The position numbers were made by a program, and so were the translations under genes. From Oryzias latipes (Eukaryota; Chordata; Actinopteri; Beloniformes; Adrianichthyidae): a stretch of DNA of 64,000 nt. Under the pieces are notes generated by a model, which saw nothing but the letters and a program-made list of their open reading frames with translations, ran no database searches and was not told the origin of the DNA. Below, one piece after another: positions 1 to 13,480 of this stretch; within the stretch, counting starts at the first letter, position 1, and each line of letters opens with the position of its first letter. The stretch covers positions 5,464,485 to 5,528,484 of the forward strand of contig NC_019870.2 in NCBI RefSeq assembly GCF_002234675.1, read 5' to 3'.

Positions 1-2090
1 ATTTGGTCAAATAAATCCAAAGGTAATTATCGATTCCAAAAGTAAGACTTTTTCTGTATGTACATGTTTCGTCCAGAATCTCAATACAATGGTTACAAAT
101 GTAACTTACTGTGATGAAAACGCAGTAAATGTCAGTTAGCAATTTAGGTGAGCAGTGGAGATTTCTACTTGTATAGGGTTCAAGTTAGGTCAAAACTAAA
201 ATAAACAAGTGAAGCATTTCCTTTTATTCATGTTCTGGCTAAATCTCTGTGCATCCAACCTCATTTTTTACCTTCACAAAGTTTCGTTCTTTTCAAGTCT
301 AGCTGGAGAAAAATGACCCCCTCCACCCAGAAGTGACGGATGTTTAGATGCACATGTGTGGTTGCTCTGGGACGTTGCAGCACCTTTCAAACACCGCTCC
401 ATTTAACTTCTCTTCCCTCATCAACAGCAACCTGATCCCCCCTGGTGACGAGCGGAGAAATGGAAACACGCTGATCTGTGGAGCATATGTGCTCATGCTG
501 GACTAATACCAGGTCCTGGACCTCCTACCGCTCCGTTCCACCTGAGTGCAGAGTGACCAGAGATGATGGAGAGATCAAGAGGAGGAAGCTGCTGCTGCCA
601 ATGAATCAATTACTGTAAGCTGCTTTGAAAACTGCTCAAGCACGCAGAGGAGCCAGCAGTTTTTGAAGTTGTTCATGCTCACATGAGTTCCCTGTTTAAC
701 TCCCTCCTTAAAGCAGATTCCAGAAAAGGTGTGCTCCTTCCGACTGAAATCCTTACCGACCTGGCAACCAGTACCCGTGCTTTTCCAACTGGATCTCATG
801 ATGTAATCCAGTTTCGCCGGAAGGCTCCAAATGTATTTTCCCGCCATGTTTGAGTTGGCTGCACGAGGAGCAGGAGCGTGCACGAAAAAAGGGAAGAAAA
901 TAAATACCCTCTTTAGTAAATGCGGGGCATCATGTGAGAAAATAACATAGCTAAAGAAACTAACCTTAACCAGATTTAGACATTGTTTTCTTAGGCCTAA
1001 AACACAATAGAACATGATTAGAGAAGCTCTGCGTATGTTTGGCAAAATCTACTGAAAATATTATTGGAGGAAGTTGAGGATATGTCACGCGCTTGACATC
1101 GCCTGTGTGGCTAAAGTTCAAGCTGTTGTCATTTGTTTTGTCTCTTTCTTTTTTAATTGTGTTTGGATTTTTAATTCAAATAAATCAAGTCAAATACAGT
1201 GGAGAGCTGCAGACATATGGCCTGCACACCTGAGCAAACACCGTGGTCCAGGCTGACCTCAGGACTTGTTCTTCTTGGCTCTCCTTTTGCTTTTGTATGC
1301 CAACCACTCTGGGGTTTTACTGTTATTTTAACCCTTATTTTTAATATTTAGCTGAGGTTATTAAATTAATTTGATTTAAATAAAATAAGAAAATAGGAAA
1401 ATATAAATATACTTTGTATTTTTGACAGACTGAATGTGTTTTTGCAGTCATGGTTTGAATAAAATTTCCAAAAATCTACGAAAACTCACAGAGTAGTTAG
1501 TTTCTTAACTTCTTTTTAAAAAGTATCACTTGTCTACACATTTTGTGTAGAAAAATGTAGGTACTTAGGGGGAAAAAACTAGACATGAACTAACATTTTT
1601 AAGTCTACAAGATTCCTAACAAATAAATTAGGTCCATGATATAGATGTACTTAATGCTTATTACAGCTTAAAGAGCAGATTGTTTTTACGTAGAGGACAA
1701 TTCTTTTGGGATAAAAGTGTAAATTCCCTGCTTGCATCAAAGCCCTGATCCCTGGCAGACCAGTTAATCTGCTGTTTGGAGGACGCCGCTTGCATGATAA
1801 GTGCTCAGAATTAGCATTACTGCTCAGTGATAATTATTGTTGATGATCACAGTCAGTGGTGTGTGTGTGTGCGCGCGCATAGAGGCAGTGTGGGGGTGTA
1901 AAAGCCTCTTTTGCAGCTTTGCTGTGCAGGAGAGGGCAAAATGGAAAAGCACTAGAAGCACTGGAGTTAAAACGTGTGACCTCCCCCCCTCCCCGCTCCC
2001 TCTGTTCTGCAACATATGAAGCAGAAATCATGTTAGTTTGGTTAATATGGAAGATGACTTCTCTTTACCTGTCTGAGAACGCTTGTAGGT
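1..2090. other. Intergenic DNA, no gene seen
   Basis: I see no convincing exon on either strand. The open frames here (for example 575-1045 minus) are low-complexity, lack recognisable domains and are not flanked by a coherent exon series. A short GT then GC dinucleotide run lies at about 1855-1878. The rest is AT-rich unique-looking sequence downstream of the 3' end of foxd1. Confidence 0.6.
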
Positions 2091-2094
2091 TGTT

Positions 2095-3755
2095 TTAAGA
2101 CCCACTCTGATCGTCTTCTGATCTGTTGGAAAAGCATTCCCCACTGGTTTTATTTTTATTATTGTGCCGTTTTTAGGCAAAATCAAGGTTGTTTTCTCGA
2201 ACATATTTTCTGCAGAGCAGCAGGAGTTCATTAAAGATTCACCTCCCAATTGTGGGCGGGACTGTTGTCGAAGCAACCTCCCTTCCTGTCACCCATCTGT
2301 TTACACACACTCCCGGTAGCTTACATTACCAGTGCAACAAAAATAGTGAGTGATATTGGAGCCATTCAACTGTAGCGTTTTGAGCCAGATGCCACCGAGA
2401 ATGAGAGAAAAGGAAGACGTTCAGTCAATGAGAAACTGGGATGATTCAATCCAGCTAATCAGCACCTACTGAAGTAGGGTTAGCTGCAAAACAAGCAGGG
2501 CGGTAGCCCCCGAGGAGCAGGGTACCCCTGGTCTAGGGTGTACCCGCCTTCGCCCAACAGTAGCCGGGACGGGTTCCTAAAACCCAACTGCCCCGAAAGG
2601 GATACAGCAGATTAAGAAAATGAATGGAAGTTTAGGAGAACTATGGATCGATTCACTATAGTGGATGTGTTATTTTTACCCGCTGTCACTGCCCAAAGTT
2701 GAGTACCTTACTGGTGGATGCTACACGGCGACCTCCCCAGAGATCAGATTTTTTAAACTCAGGCCTGAAATCGCACCACTGCCAGACCTTTGCGCCACAC
2801 CCGTTGCTCAAATTGCGCCGCTGGACCATTGATTTAACATTGAAACTGGCCACCTCCACCGCGTGAATCACCTACAGTGTGAACGCAGCTAGACACATTG
2901 ATGATCTAGTTTGTTAGCACAACATATGAACAATAACTATAGATAACCATAGCCTAAAAAACACGCCAATAAGTCAACTAAACTCTTTACATCACTTCAA
3001 TTTACTAAATCTGTTGAATTGTTCATCTTCTGTGTTGCTTTGGAACAATTCTGCCAAATTCAGCTTAACACTTCTTCTTCTAGGTTGCTGTCAATCCCAA
3101 ATATTGATACACGCCTACAGTGCCCTCTAGTGGTTGTTGCTTTTTATTTAATTGTTTTTCACATTAACACATTTTCACATAAATCACACCTGAGTAGAAG
3201 TCACTCCCCCAGCCAAACTATGCAAAAAACTGCAACCAGTACTTTCAAGAGAACCTGGCTGCAGATATCAACGGCCAGAATGGAAGTCTCCCCTTATCTC
3301 TCGAGAAAAAAACGCAGGTGACCCTTACAGTTAGGTTTTTCCCAATATAGACTTTAATTAAAGTTTTTTCTTTCACAATTCTGAACACTTTGGGTTGGGT
3401 TAAGTTGTATCATTTCTGCTTCCGACCGATTATTTCAGGCGCCTTATTGTCTACAGCCAGGTCCCTCTCGAAAAATGTGGTATGGATCTAGTCCTCTACA
3501 AGTGGATGCATCAGAATGGAGCAGAGCAGAGAATTTGTTGCCCACCCGGCGTTTTTTCAGCGTCATAAAAACGCTCTTTTTTTTTAAACTGCCTGTTTTC
3601 ATCTGCTCCTGATTTACAATGATTAGAATAAAGATATACTCAGAAATACAATTTTAAGCTTAATTTTCTTTACATGTATCCTCCATCATCAGAAAAATGC
3701 TACAAGGACATGTTAGAAACACCAGAAACACCATTTTCATAGGAGTGGATCTTTA
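2095..3755 (-). mobile_element. Family A repeat (AGACCCACTC ends), interrupted copy
   Basis: The left edge (2095 on) starts TTAAGACCCACTCTGATCG and matches the right end of the complete copy at 34800-35325 read in reverse. The right edge (up to 3755) ends GGAGTGGATCTTTAAA and matches its left end in reverse, including the stretch near 3490 that also occurs near 31310. Both ends point to one minus-strand element. The middle (about 2345-3480) is unrelated and contains another teleost repeat at 2510-2630. I infer one element split by a later insertion. Two separate truncated copies would be the alternative. Confidence 0.55.
2510..2630 (+). repeat. Teleost interspersed repeat tail (CCCCGAAAGGGA type)
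   Basis: The segment carries the widely dispersed fish signature of a 'gtgtacccgccttcgccca' block followed by a 'ccccgaaagggata' block and a short ATG-rich end. The same signature recurs at 37086-37230 on the plus strand and 20212-20530 on the minus strand. It is usually found at 3' ends of fish LINE or SINE elements. I cannot assign the exact family. Confidence 0.6.
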
Positions 3756-3759
3756 AAAT

Positions 3760-6700
3760 AAGTTGAATGCAGCTTATCACTTGGTGCTCTGAATCTATTG
3801 CTGTCCAGCAGGGATAGCTCTAGAAATGGCAGAAATCCTAGAGTCATGCTTTCATAGAGGCCCCTGAAAATGTTGTGAAAGGACGGAGGAAGCACCCAGC
3901 ACCGTGCCAGGAAGTGCAGAGCAAAGAAAATCTGGAAAGTTGGTCGTACTAATGGGGGTTTTAACCTTTCTTCTCACGACAACAAGAGAGTTTAAGCAGG
4001 ATTGAAGGTGTTTTTACACTTTCACTCCCCTCCCTCTCCCTTTGAGAGAGCCAACATTGGTGTTGCGCAGTAGGTGCATGTTTTCATTCATCAAAACTGC
4101 AGGAGAAAGGAGGAAATGGAGAACAGTTTGGTGAAAAGCTAAGCTGGAAAATTCCTCTAAGATGACAGTCGAGACTGACTGTGAGTTTTTCTTATAAACA
4201 TTCAGAATGTGTTGGAAAATAAACATTCAATTACTCCCGTGAGCTGGTGCACATTTCTCAGAACTCCACAAATCAATTTTGGGATTAGCTAATCGTGACG
4301 GCATTAAAAAAAAAAGGACCTGAGTTGGCGATTTTGGCTTCGAAGGCGTCTCACAGCCACTCAGCGTGCTCACAGGAAATCAAAGATTCTTAATATGTTG
4401 CAGGGAGTTTGGGTTCCAACTTTTATGTGGCACACATTCTGGCAGAGTCGTGTGTGTGTAAATCTCTGGATCTAATTGTGGGTCGATGCGTTGCTGTGCG
4501 AGATGTCTGTCGAAGAGTGGAACGGATTTGGGCGGCTTTCCAAAAAAAAAAACATAATAAGTCAATTGAGGGGACGGCTCAAACCAGCCACTTAAAGGCC
4601 CGACTCTGGCGTTTCCCCCTGCTCCTCGAGGAGAAGCGAGTCATCTGCCATGTAGACACTCTGCGGTGGAGTCAATGAGAGGGAAAGGGAGCTGGAGGAG
4701 GAGGATGGAAAGAAGGCAAACAGAAGGGAATGCTTGGGGGGAGGATATTTAAGGAGGGAAAGTCGGGAGCCACATGGGTGGCTTCCAGTGATGTTTTTTC
4801 CTTTTGAGTGACAAGGCCTTCATTACTGAGTTATCCGTGACTTCATGCAGGACATGCAGAAGGAAAACAAAAGCACACTCCATCTACTTTAAACACACAT
4901 TGTCGCTTCGTTGTGCAGATTCCCGTCTATTTCCGAGTGCTCTCGGTTTGGGTTACCTGTGGGTGTCGCCATGATGAACGGGCTGCTGGGGCTCGCTGAA
5001 GTGTTTATGACCGAAAGGCGTTGTTGCATGTAAGTAATCATGCCTGAAGCTGGTAGTCAAAGCAGGGCTTCCTTAGTGAAGGCACGGATGCTTAATGGGG
5101 TTTGGGATGCAAATGGTCAGAGGATGTTGCAGTGACATCCCACAGCTGCCCAGCTCCTGGCTCTTTGGAGTGACCATGAAGAAAAAGAGGCCCATTTCTC
5201 TTCTGTTTATTGTTGTAACCTAAGTAGGAGTTTTCCAAGTAACCTCTGTGCTTCGTTTCAAGTGGACAGAATAATAAATCTGCCTGTAACAAATGGTTTG
5301 TTTCAAGCTGCCTGTTATTTTATCATCACATTCTGCACAAGCGTGATGGATAAGCTACGAGCCCGGGTTGTTTGCATGAGTCCATAGCATGCCAAAGCAA
5401 ACACGCGCAGGGCTAAAAAAGTGAAAAATGCGGTGAGAGGCTGCAACATAATTCTGCGGCAGATGCCGGATCTGAAGGTTCACACCGGGGTGAGACAGGC
5501 AAGACGTAGAATAAATAAAAACACCCCAAAAAGTTTTCGAGCTAAATAAATTATGTGTAAGGACGTATGAGCTTGCACTTCATGATGTGGTGATAGCTCA
5601 GAGTTTCTCCCCCGGCCCGTCTGCACTGAGGTGGCCCCAAGCCAGGCTCCTCAATCCCACTGTCAAACGGCACTTCATGCATCTCTTTTGTTTTCTTTTT
5701 TTTTTTGCTGTTAAAATTCTCCCCATGCTTTTGCTCATTTCTGCTGCTGCATGCTGGTCTTTTGCAGGATGGAGACAACTTTGCGTCAAGATAAAGGAAG
5801 CTTTGCTCTGACAAAAAGAAGAAAACAGGGATGGCATCACAGGAAAAGAGAAAAAGACGGTCCCTGAGGTCCTGAGCGGCCTCTAATTAGGATAATATGC
5901 AAAGGAGCCATTAGTTCCCAAACTTTTTAATGGGGTGGAAAGCAGAGCTGCTTTTGGAGAGACGGGATTAAAGAGAGGACTCATTCTTAACAGCAGATGG
6001 AGACTTTCTGCACCTCATTCTTTTGAATCATTTCATTCCTTCTTATCACCCATTTCTAGTTTAGCAACACCAAAAAAGTATATATTTTGTAATTTAAAAA
6101 AGCAGCAGTTTTAATCCAACAAAGAGTTGAAGTTGTACAAAGGTAAATCTTAAAGTAACAAGTTTCAAAGCAGTTAGCTTCCCTCAAATTTCAAAAATTT
6201 AGATTTCAGAATGAAATATTTTCTGAATCATTCAAAGAGAAGAAAAATATAAATATTGGTCATTTCAGAGGTCAAATATGGTAGAATTGAGATAGTAGAT
6301 AAGCACTTTCAGTTGCATGAAATGTGTTTTTTTTAAATAAAGTTTGAAGACATCAGGGTTAAGTTGGCATATTTTAAAAAGTAGAATTTTGGGTCTATTA
6401 TTTCTGGCTTTTTATGAGGTGGGAGGTAATATAGTACTCCCCCTGTATTTAAGAAAGACACTGTTCCAAGTTTTTATTAAATATATTAATAATACAGTAA
6501 TCATGTCCATAATTTATTTATTAACTTTATAATCAATTGTGATATTTTTTTTCTTATTCAAGTGATTTTTTTTCAACATAATTTCCAATTTAATTTTTTG
6601 ACCCACATTTTTCTGTTCACATTTTTCAAAATAAAACAAATGAAAAATGATATTTTAATAATATTTCAAAAATATAAACGATGCAATTTGGGGAGGTTTT

Positions 6701-8940
6701 TTTAATAAATATGTTGTAACTTATATTTTCAGAAAGTAAATAAAGACATTGTAATTCAACAAACCGTATTTTTCTGCATTATTTTTTTAATATTTGTGGT
6801 TTTAAGAAAAAGCTGAAATTAATTGTTACGTTTTGGGTCACGTAATATTTCAGAAACCAAAATAAAATCCCAATAGTTTAAAACAGAAAATGTAAAAAAC
6901 AATTAAGTCATATTTTACTTACAATCATTAGTGTGTTTATGTTTTTATTTATTGTTTGTTTGTTTGTTTGTTTGTTACTTTTAAACTGAAACATGCGATA
7001 TATCCCAATTTGCACGTCTGATTTTTCAGATTTTTGCGTCAGTTTGTGTTCAAAGCAAAATTCTGCTCCATTATTAAAGTAAAACGTCCCAATAGATTTT
7101 ATTTACTTCTATTTCTCTCCGCTCATGAATAATAACTGTGAGCCGCTTTTGCGCATTTTACGCAGCAGCCAGTGTCTCCTCTGTGAGTGTTGTGTTTCAT
7201 GACCTGTGACCCAGCAGGATAAACTGCTAACTGAGCCTCAGTCATGCTCAAGGAGGCTGATGGCCACATGATCCAGGACATCTAAAGCTGCCTTTTTAAG
7301 CACTGGGATTATACCTTTACTCGGCTCCCGACAAAACATTTAACAAGATCAGTCCAGCAATTTGTGGAAACCTCGTTGTTACACGCAGAATCAGTTTTTT
7401 TTTTTGAAATTTTGTTTCCAAATTACCCTTTTTATTTGATTGTGTGGACGTGTTCTATAGGTAAGGACTCAAAAATGTAAAGAAGCGGTAAAAATTGGTG
7501 GGAATTATATGAAATAAACACCGACAACAATGATCGGAAGATGTTTCAAGTGCGTAAATATGACACATTTAAAATATATTAAATGTATTATAATGTATTT
7601 ATATTATGAGTGTATGATTTTTCAAAATATTGTAGCATTTTCTTCTGTCTTTATCTAACAGCAACACAGGAAAAATACACATTTTGGGCTTAGCCACAAC
7701 GGATTGACCGGAAAGCTGCCAAATAAAGGGAAAGCTATTAGATTTCCTCTAAAAGTTGCGTTCAGGTACATTTTATGTGATGCCAACTTTGGGCCTTCCT
7801 CGAGAAAAACGGCCTTCGTTCCTTCAGGTTTTAGCTCCCAGACAGCGCGATTTCTGCAAATGGAGCGTAAAAACAAAACAACCACCCTTATATATACGCA
7901 AACTCGTTACAACTTCCTCCGCACTACCTCCACGTGTCACAAAACGCGCACTTGATGGGAAATTAAGGTTAATTATGGGCAACATGTTTTTTCATAATAT
8001 GCAAAGTTACTCGATGTGTGCATTCTCTGTCCTCATCCCTCTTTAATGATTGTAGGGAATGACGTAAATCTGCGTCCCAAACTCCAAATCTTCCTGTTTC
8101 ACCTCAAGTGAACAAACAGTCCAGCTGACCTTCTTCCCTGCTGCCCCTTTCCTCCTCCTCCTCCTCTTCCTCTTTGGTGCGTGCGCGCCTGGCTGTCTTT
8201 CTCTCTCTCATTGCGTGTTGCATCATCACGCAATAGCTGTCCTCTCGTGGCCTACTGAACTGGCTCTAAAGCGCTGCACCGATTTAGCCATCTACTACAC
8301 GTTTGTTTTGGCTCAGTGGACACAGACGGCGGGAGCGCACATCCAGTCACGGAAGTGTACAGTAAAGGCCGCATAAAGGGCTGATGAAAATTTTACACTG
8401 AGAGGTCTTGACGTGCAGCATCGCGACAGCAAATGTGACAGCAGGAGAGCTGGAAACCGAGCAGGATTTTGCGTAAAATGCGCAGTTTCTTTGGTTTTTC
8501 ATTGAAGAAATATGAGGAAAAACTATAAACCAACGTGTGGATTTTACAGTCTCAGCCCAAGCTGACCCCCACAGGATCCCAATTTCACGTGTCAAACGGG
8601 AGCAGATAATGAAATATTCAGCTTGAGGAGAGTTTCCTCCAAATGTGGCGCAGCTGTCGACATCAACACAGCTGCAAACGTTGCAAAATGCGGCCCCTTG
8701 TTGTCTCACCCGGCTGACACCCTCCATGTCCGCTTACTGTAATTAACAAGGATAAGTGTGGGAAAGGTCAAATGGAAACGCAAAAAAAAGTATCCAACAG
8801 CCACTGAACTTAAAAAAAAGCTAAGTCCAAAAGCAACCATGAAGTGCACAAAAATGAGGATGAAACACGAATCTCCAAACACGCGTGCGCAAAAAGGCCC
8901 CAGAAATCAATACATTTCCGTTTGTTTTCTTGCAAAATGA
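3760..8940. other. AT-rich intergenic DNA, no gene seen
   Basis: This stretch lies on the 3' side of foxd1. No open frame here has recognisable domain content or splice context. Simple repeats are present: a TTTG run near 6955-6975 and a CTC-rich run near 8148-8172. The interval 8040-8730 is more GC-rich and could hold regulatory DNA for foxd1, but nothing in the sequence alone proves that. Confidence 0.5.
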
Positions 8941-9489
8941 TATTTATTTTAGTTGTAAAACAAATTGTAAAAATATCACACTTCAGTTACACAATGCTTG
9001 CCAAAAATGTACAATGTTTTATAACTGAAATGAACACACTGCATATAATCATTATTATAAATGTTCGTTCTTTCTTTTTTAATACAAAATTCAAATCAAA
9101 ACCTCCAAACTTTTAAGTTTTGATTTTACAAAACATGTTTGTGTTTGACACCAAAACGTGAATTAGCACATGACTTATTAACATGTGATCATTTAGGATA
9201 GGTTAAGTCCTGAGACGCAGTGACTGAATCACCTCATGGAAAATAAAAACAGGAACAGTTTGTCATCAAAAGAGTCTGATTCACACTGAGAGAAAAAAAT
9301 TCATAACATAAATATATAGGCTATCTTCATAAACAGCATGAATATAGGCACAATTTGTGTTCTGCATGTCCGTCATTCAGCTGCGCGCTTTTAAAACAAA
9401 CGTACAAAAATCCTCCTACCTTCACAGAGGGGCGTTTTTGTGTTTTTGTTGATATCTTTTCAAAAGTTTCTTGGTCAGTTATTTATTTT

Positions 9490-10536
9490 TCAGCAGGCGC
9501 CGGTGCCTCCCGCCACTCTGCCCGGAAAGTTTTCGACTGGGTGTAAAACCGCTCCGGGGTGGACCGTCTGCGGCTGAGCGGCCCCTGAGAGCCCCAACGA
9601 CGAGGGTAAGACCGGGACAACGACCGGAGAAGTCCGCGAGGGGCTGAGCGAGTCTCCGATTATGCTCTCTATGGAGAAGGGGGAGCGCTGCACCGGGGAA
9701 CCGGACTTGTGCGCCGGGGACGCAGCCTGCGTGCCGGAGGAGCCCAGACTGGAGCCCAGCTGGGGATAAAAGCGACCACTTCTGGTTAAGTCCGTGCTGG
9801 GGGGCATCAGAGAAGGTGAGGGGATAAGGGTTCCTGTGTGTGAATGCCTGGAGTGCTGCTGCTGCTGCTGCTGCTGGAAAGCAAAGAGCGCGGAGTGTGT
9901 GTGGTAGGACTGCAGCTGCAGGCCGTATCCGCCGCAGCCGTAAGGTGCGTAACCGTACGCAGCGGCGGGGAGAAAGCCGTTGTGCTCCCGCAGCAGCAGG
10001 TCCTGCGCCTGCTGCCGCTTGAAGCGTTTCCTGCGCCTCAGAAAGCTCCCATTGTCAAACATGTCAGCCGACTCCGGGTCCAGAGTCCAGTAGTTCCCCT
10101 TCCCGGGATTCCCGGGCTCCCTCGGAATCTTGACAAAGCAGTCATTGAGGGATAAGTTGTGTCTGATGGAGTTCTGCCAGGCGGGGAACTTCTCCCTGTA
10201 ATAAGGGAAGCGGTTGCTGATGAAGTCGCAGATCTCGCTGAGGGTCAGGCGTTTTTTGGGGCTCTGCAGGATGGCCATGGTGATTAAGGCGATGTAGGAG
10301 TACGGGGGTTTCACCAGGGTGTTCTTACCCGCCGGCTTGTAGGTATCCCTGGAGGCGGTGGAGCTGTCCAGACATGGAGATGGAGAGCCGGTCAGCAGGA
10401 TGCCGTCGTGCATCTGCGCCACCTCTTCCGCGCAGGAGCGCGTCTGGTGGTCCCCATCTTCGCCTTCCCCGACCACGTCGATGTCGGTCTCTTCCGAGAG
10501 GATGGAGGCATCCGACATCTCTGCGCTCAGAGTCAT
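9490..10536 (-). CDS. foxd1: Forkhead box protein D1
   Basis: This intronless gene encodes a 348-residue nuclear transcription factor. The N-terminus has the FoxD-type MTLS...MSDAS and an acidic [13 protein letters not shown] segment (residues 1-30). The forkhead DNA-binding domain spans about residues 72-172. Recognition-helix residues [15 protein letters not shown] are at 120-134, followed by the KGNYWTLDP wing and a basic RRRKRFKR end. A seven-glutamine run lies at 221-227. A FoxD C-terminal motif, [10 protein letters not shown], lies near residue 286. The frame stays open 20 codons further upstream (to 10596), but the start at 10536 fits the family N-terminus and gives the expected beginning. 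FOXD1 is known for roles in kidney stroma and retina patterning. I chose foxd1 over foxd2, d3 or d5 from the N-terminus and from the adjacent btf3 and ankra2 genes. Confidence 0.93.
   Translation of the reverse strand: MTLSAEMSDASILSEETDIDVVGEGEDGDHQTRSCAEEVAQMHDGILLTGSPSPCLDSSTASRDTYKPAGKNTLVKPPYSYIALITMAILQSPKKRLTLSEICDFISNRFPYYREKFPAWQNSIRHNLSLNDCFVKIPREPGNPGKGNYWTLDPESADMFDNGSFLRRRKRFKRQQAQDLLLREHNGFLPAAAYGYAPYGCGGYGLQLQSYHTHSALFAFQQQQQQQHSRHSHTGTLIPSPSLMPPSTDLTRSGRFYPQLGSSLGSSGTQAASPAHKSGSPVQRSPFSIESIIGDSLSPSRTSPVVVPVLPSSLGLSGAAQPQTVHPGAVLHPVENFPGRVAGGTGAC
9841..9875 (-). repeat. CAG/CTG triplet run coding polyglutamine in foxd1
   Basis: Seven consecutive CTG units on the plus strand encode seven glutamines in the C-terminal part of the FoxD1 protein on the minus strand. 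The run is pure, so it is likely to vary in length between individuals or related species. It lies outside the DNA-binding domain. Confidence 0.85.
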
Positions 10537-10799
10537 GGCTCGTGCGTCCCGACGCCAGCGGAGGAGGAGGACGGTGGGATGCAGCACGAGCGTCAAAAAC
10601 TCGTGTGATGAGGAGAAGGGGTGAGCGCGCGCCTGAGAGAAAGCCCTGCTTCTGTTTCCATATGTTTAAAGCTTTTCTTTACGAAGAAGCGACGCGGGAG
10701 TGAAAGCTGCACGCAGAACCCGACAAATAGGACTGACCAGATTCACCCAAGGGGCGGATCTTTGCCTGGTTTTTATGTGACCGCCTGATCACATGACGA

Positions 10800-11537
10800 G
10801 GAAACGTCACAAACGCAATTGAGAGGAGAGGCGGAAAAAAATAACAAGAAAATTAACTGTGAATTAACTGTGAGGGAACACTTTTTTAATTTATATTTGG
10901 CCTGGTCTCCCTTTTTCTGGTTTGCAGTACTAATCGGAAATTGACATTTGAAGCAATAATCTGCAAAAAGATAATACAGTTTTTAAAATAAAAAAAACGC
11001 TTTTTGGAGAAAATGCGACTAAAATCGTGCCCGGATTCCTTTGTTTTAATGTGTCATTAAAATAATTTACTATCACACAATCTTTATAGGACTTCAGCAA
11101 ACATTTCCGGCGTAAAACAAACTCTTAGGAGTTTTATTTTGAAAAGACTGGTCCTTTTAAATGGGTTGGATTCCACTGCCAGGGTGTGGTGCACCACATT
11201 CAGGCAATCCGGTTTGCGTGATCTGCTGGTTCACGAGATTGTCCGCCAGCCATTGGTAATAGCTGTAAAGTAGAATCAGTCACAGGTCACGCAGAGCTTG
11301 AAAGCCCCACATACGAGGCCTTTTACGCGCCGCGTAAAAGAGGGATCTGTGGGTTCTGGTGTCAATAGTTTTAATTTAGCGCCAAAGCCTTTAAAATATT
11401 AAAACGGTGTTTTTTAAGTTTTGTTATTAAATGGGAGAGATTAGACATGCGCCAGGAGGAGTAACGCTGCGGAAAATCTGCGTTTAACATGTAAGCAGGA
11501 CGCGCGCGCCTATACAAAAGAAACTTCTCAAAAAAAC

Positions 11538-11571
<34 letters not shown>

Positions 11572-11753
11572 TGAGTTTTTTCATTAGAAGTCTAGATTAT
11601 TTAGGTCAAATCGGAATTTTTTTGTTAAGCAAGTTTAATTATACATTTAAAAATATTTTAATGAATCATTCTGAAAGTGTTCAGGATAAAAACACGTATG
11701 TCTCTACTATATTAAATACGTATTTACTTCATTAGAAATACATTTTCACTTAA

Positions 11754-11822
<69 letters not shown>

Positions 11823-13480
11823 TTGTATAAATTCACACAAATAAATAAACTTGACAAAAGCTTTAGCATGGACACTGATCGGCTTTTCAATTAAGAAAGT
11901 GAAAGAGCGTGCGTTTTGTTTAATTTATCATTTATATGATGGTTTAAAAACAGAATGGAGCAACATCTAGGTTACATAAAAGTGATTGCTTAAAAGAAAA
12001 GTGATGCTTGTGTTTCTCCAGCACAAGGCTTGAAAATCTCTGAGATTCTGGGATTTCTCCTTTTTGGCGCCATCTAGCGGTCAGCTGTCAGTACATCAGT
12101 GTGCCGGGAAACAAACTGCAGAACAGCTGAGATCAAGATCCTTGTATTATGTTTTTCAAAACGAATAGAAATTACGATTAATTCATCAAAGGATGGTGCA
12201 TTGAATTATTTTATTTAAAAATATATGCATATAACTACAAAGCAATCATCCTTGCAAGCTTGAGCTTATTTAGCAACATGAATATGTTTTAAAGTAGAAA
12301 GTCATTATTATAGGCATTTTTAACCAGATTTGTATACATTAACTTCCCTGAAGGTTATCAGATTATCAAAGTCTTAATATTTGTTTTGTTTTTTTGCCAG
12401 ATTTTTCTTTATTATTAATAGCAACAGGTATGAAATTAAATCTGTGATAAAAATGGTGTGCATCAGTTCTCATTTGATGAAGTTCTGGAGAGGTTTCCCA
12501 CACCTGTTGACTGTATATATATAATACCTTCACTTCTATAGTTTGGGTTTACTAGATTAAGGGTAGCCATTTACAGAAACTCTTTTTTAAATAAATGTTT
12601 GAACACAGCTAAATTAGAAACTAATTCAAAGTAAAGCAAAGTCATTAAGATAGAAGAAACATGTTATATGTTTTAAGTTTATATCTGACTTTAGAGTTTA
12701 AAGAAATGAGTGACTTCTTGATTTTGTACAATTTGTTGTGTACATCATAGTTTTTCTAGCCATGAAAGTCTTGTAAAGCTCTCCCAAGCAAAGATGATTC
12801 AGCTTTCCAGGGCCAGCTGCAGTTTGCTTTCAGATCTGCAGAGAGGCCATGATAGACTTTTCCTGTAGCCATCAATGAATTAAATCAAAAGTATTAAAAC
12901 TATGGAAGTATACACATATTTAGGTCTCCCTCTCATTTAAAAGAAAACCATTTACTGGAGTGTTTTGAAGGAAAATGCTCCAAGAAGTAAGCCAAAAATT
13001 ATTTTACTATTTCCCAACTATTTTATTATATTTTTTGTCTTTTGTAGTTGTTGTTTTTTTTTGTTTTGTTTTGTTGTTTTGTATTTTTTAGCTCAAGACG
13101 ACATTATCATAGTTAAAAGACCACTCAGAACCAAAAAAAAAAATGAAAAAAATGATTGGGGTTGGATTGTAAACTAAATTTACAAGGAAGAATTTGTTAA
13201 AGATACACAACTTGACAATATTGCACCCATGTTGCACAATATTGATAACACATTAAAACTGCTGTTCAAGTCAAATCACCTCATTCCAAAAAATGATCTT
13301 TCCGCATCAAAATCATTAAAATAAAACATTTTACTTCTTTGATAACACTTAAGTCAAAACAATGAGTTTAAAAACGGTTTTTAAGTGTTATTTAATAAGT
13401 GTTTTTTTCAAAGCGTTTGGCTGATCTGCACGATCTACACCTGCAAAACCAAACTCGGGGCTGAAAAACCCGCCAAACCC
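10800..13480. other. Intergenic region between divergent foxd1 and btf3
   Basis: This is AT-rich DNA between the 5' ends of foxd1 (minus strand) and btf3 (plus strand). It holds two long TA tracts (11540-11568 and 11760-11822) and no open frame with recognisable content. The frame at 12965-13177 is low-complexity and does not look coding. Because it separates two divergently transcribed genes, regulatory DNA for both must lie here or nearby. Confidence 0.55.
11760..11822. repeat. (TA)n microsatellite
   Basis: About 60 bases of nearly pure AT alternation lie here. A shorter tract of about 30 bases lies at 11540-11568, roughly 190 bases upstream. These tracts are likely to be length-polymorphic. 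Confidence 0.95.

Noticed and set aside
575-1045. 156-codon open frame on the minus strand
   Set aside because: Composition is not coding-like, there is no family similarity and no neighbouring exons in phase.
8347-8727. 126-codon open frame on the minus strand
   Set aside because: No recognisable domain, low expected conservation and no splice or promoter context. It is likely chance in a GC-richer patch near foxd1.
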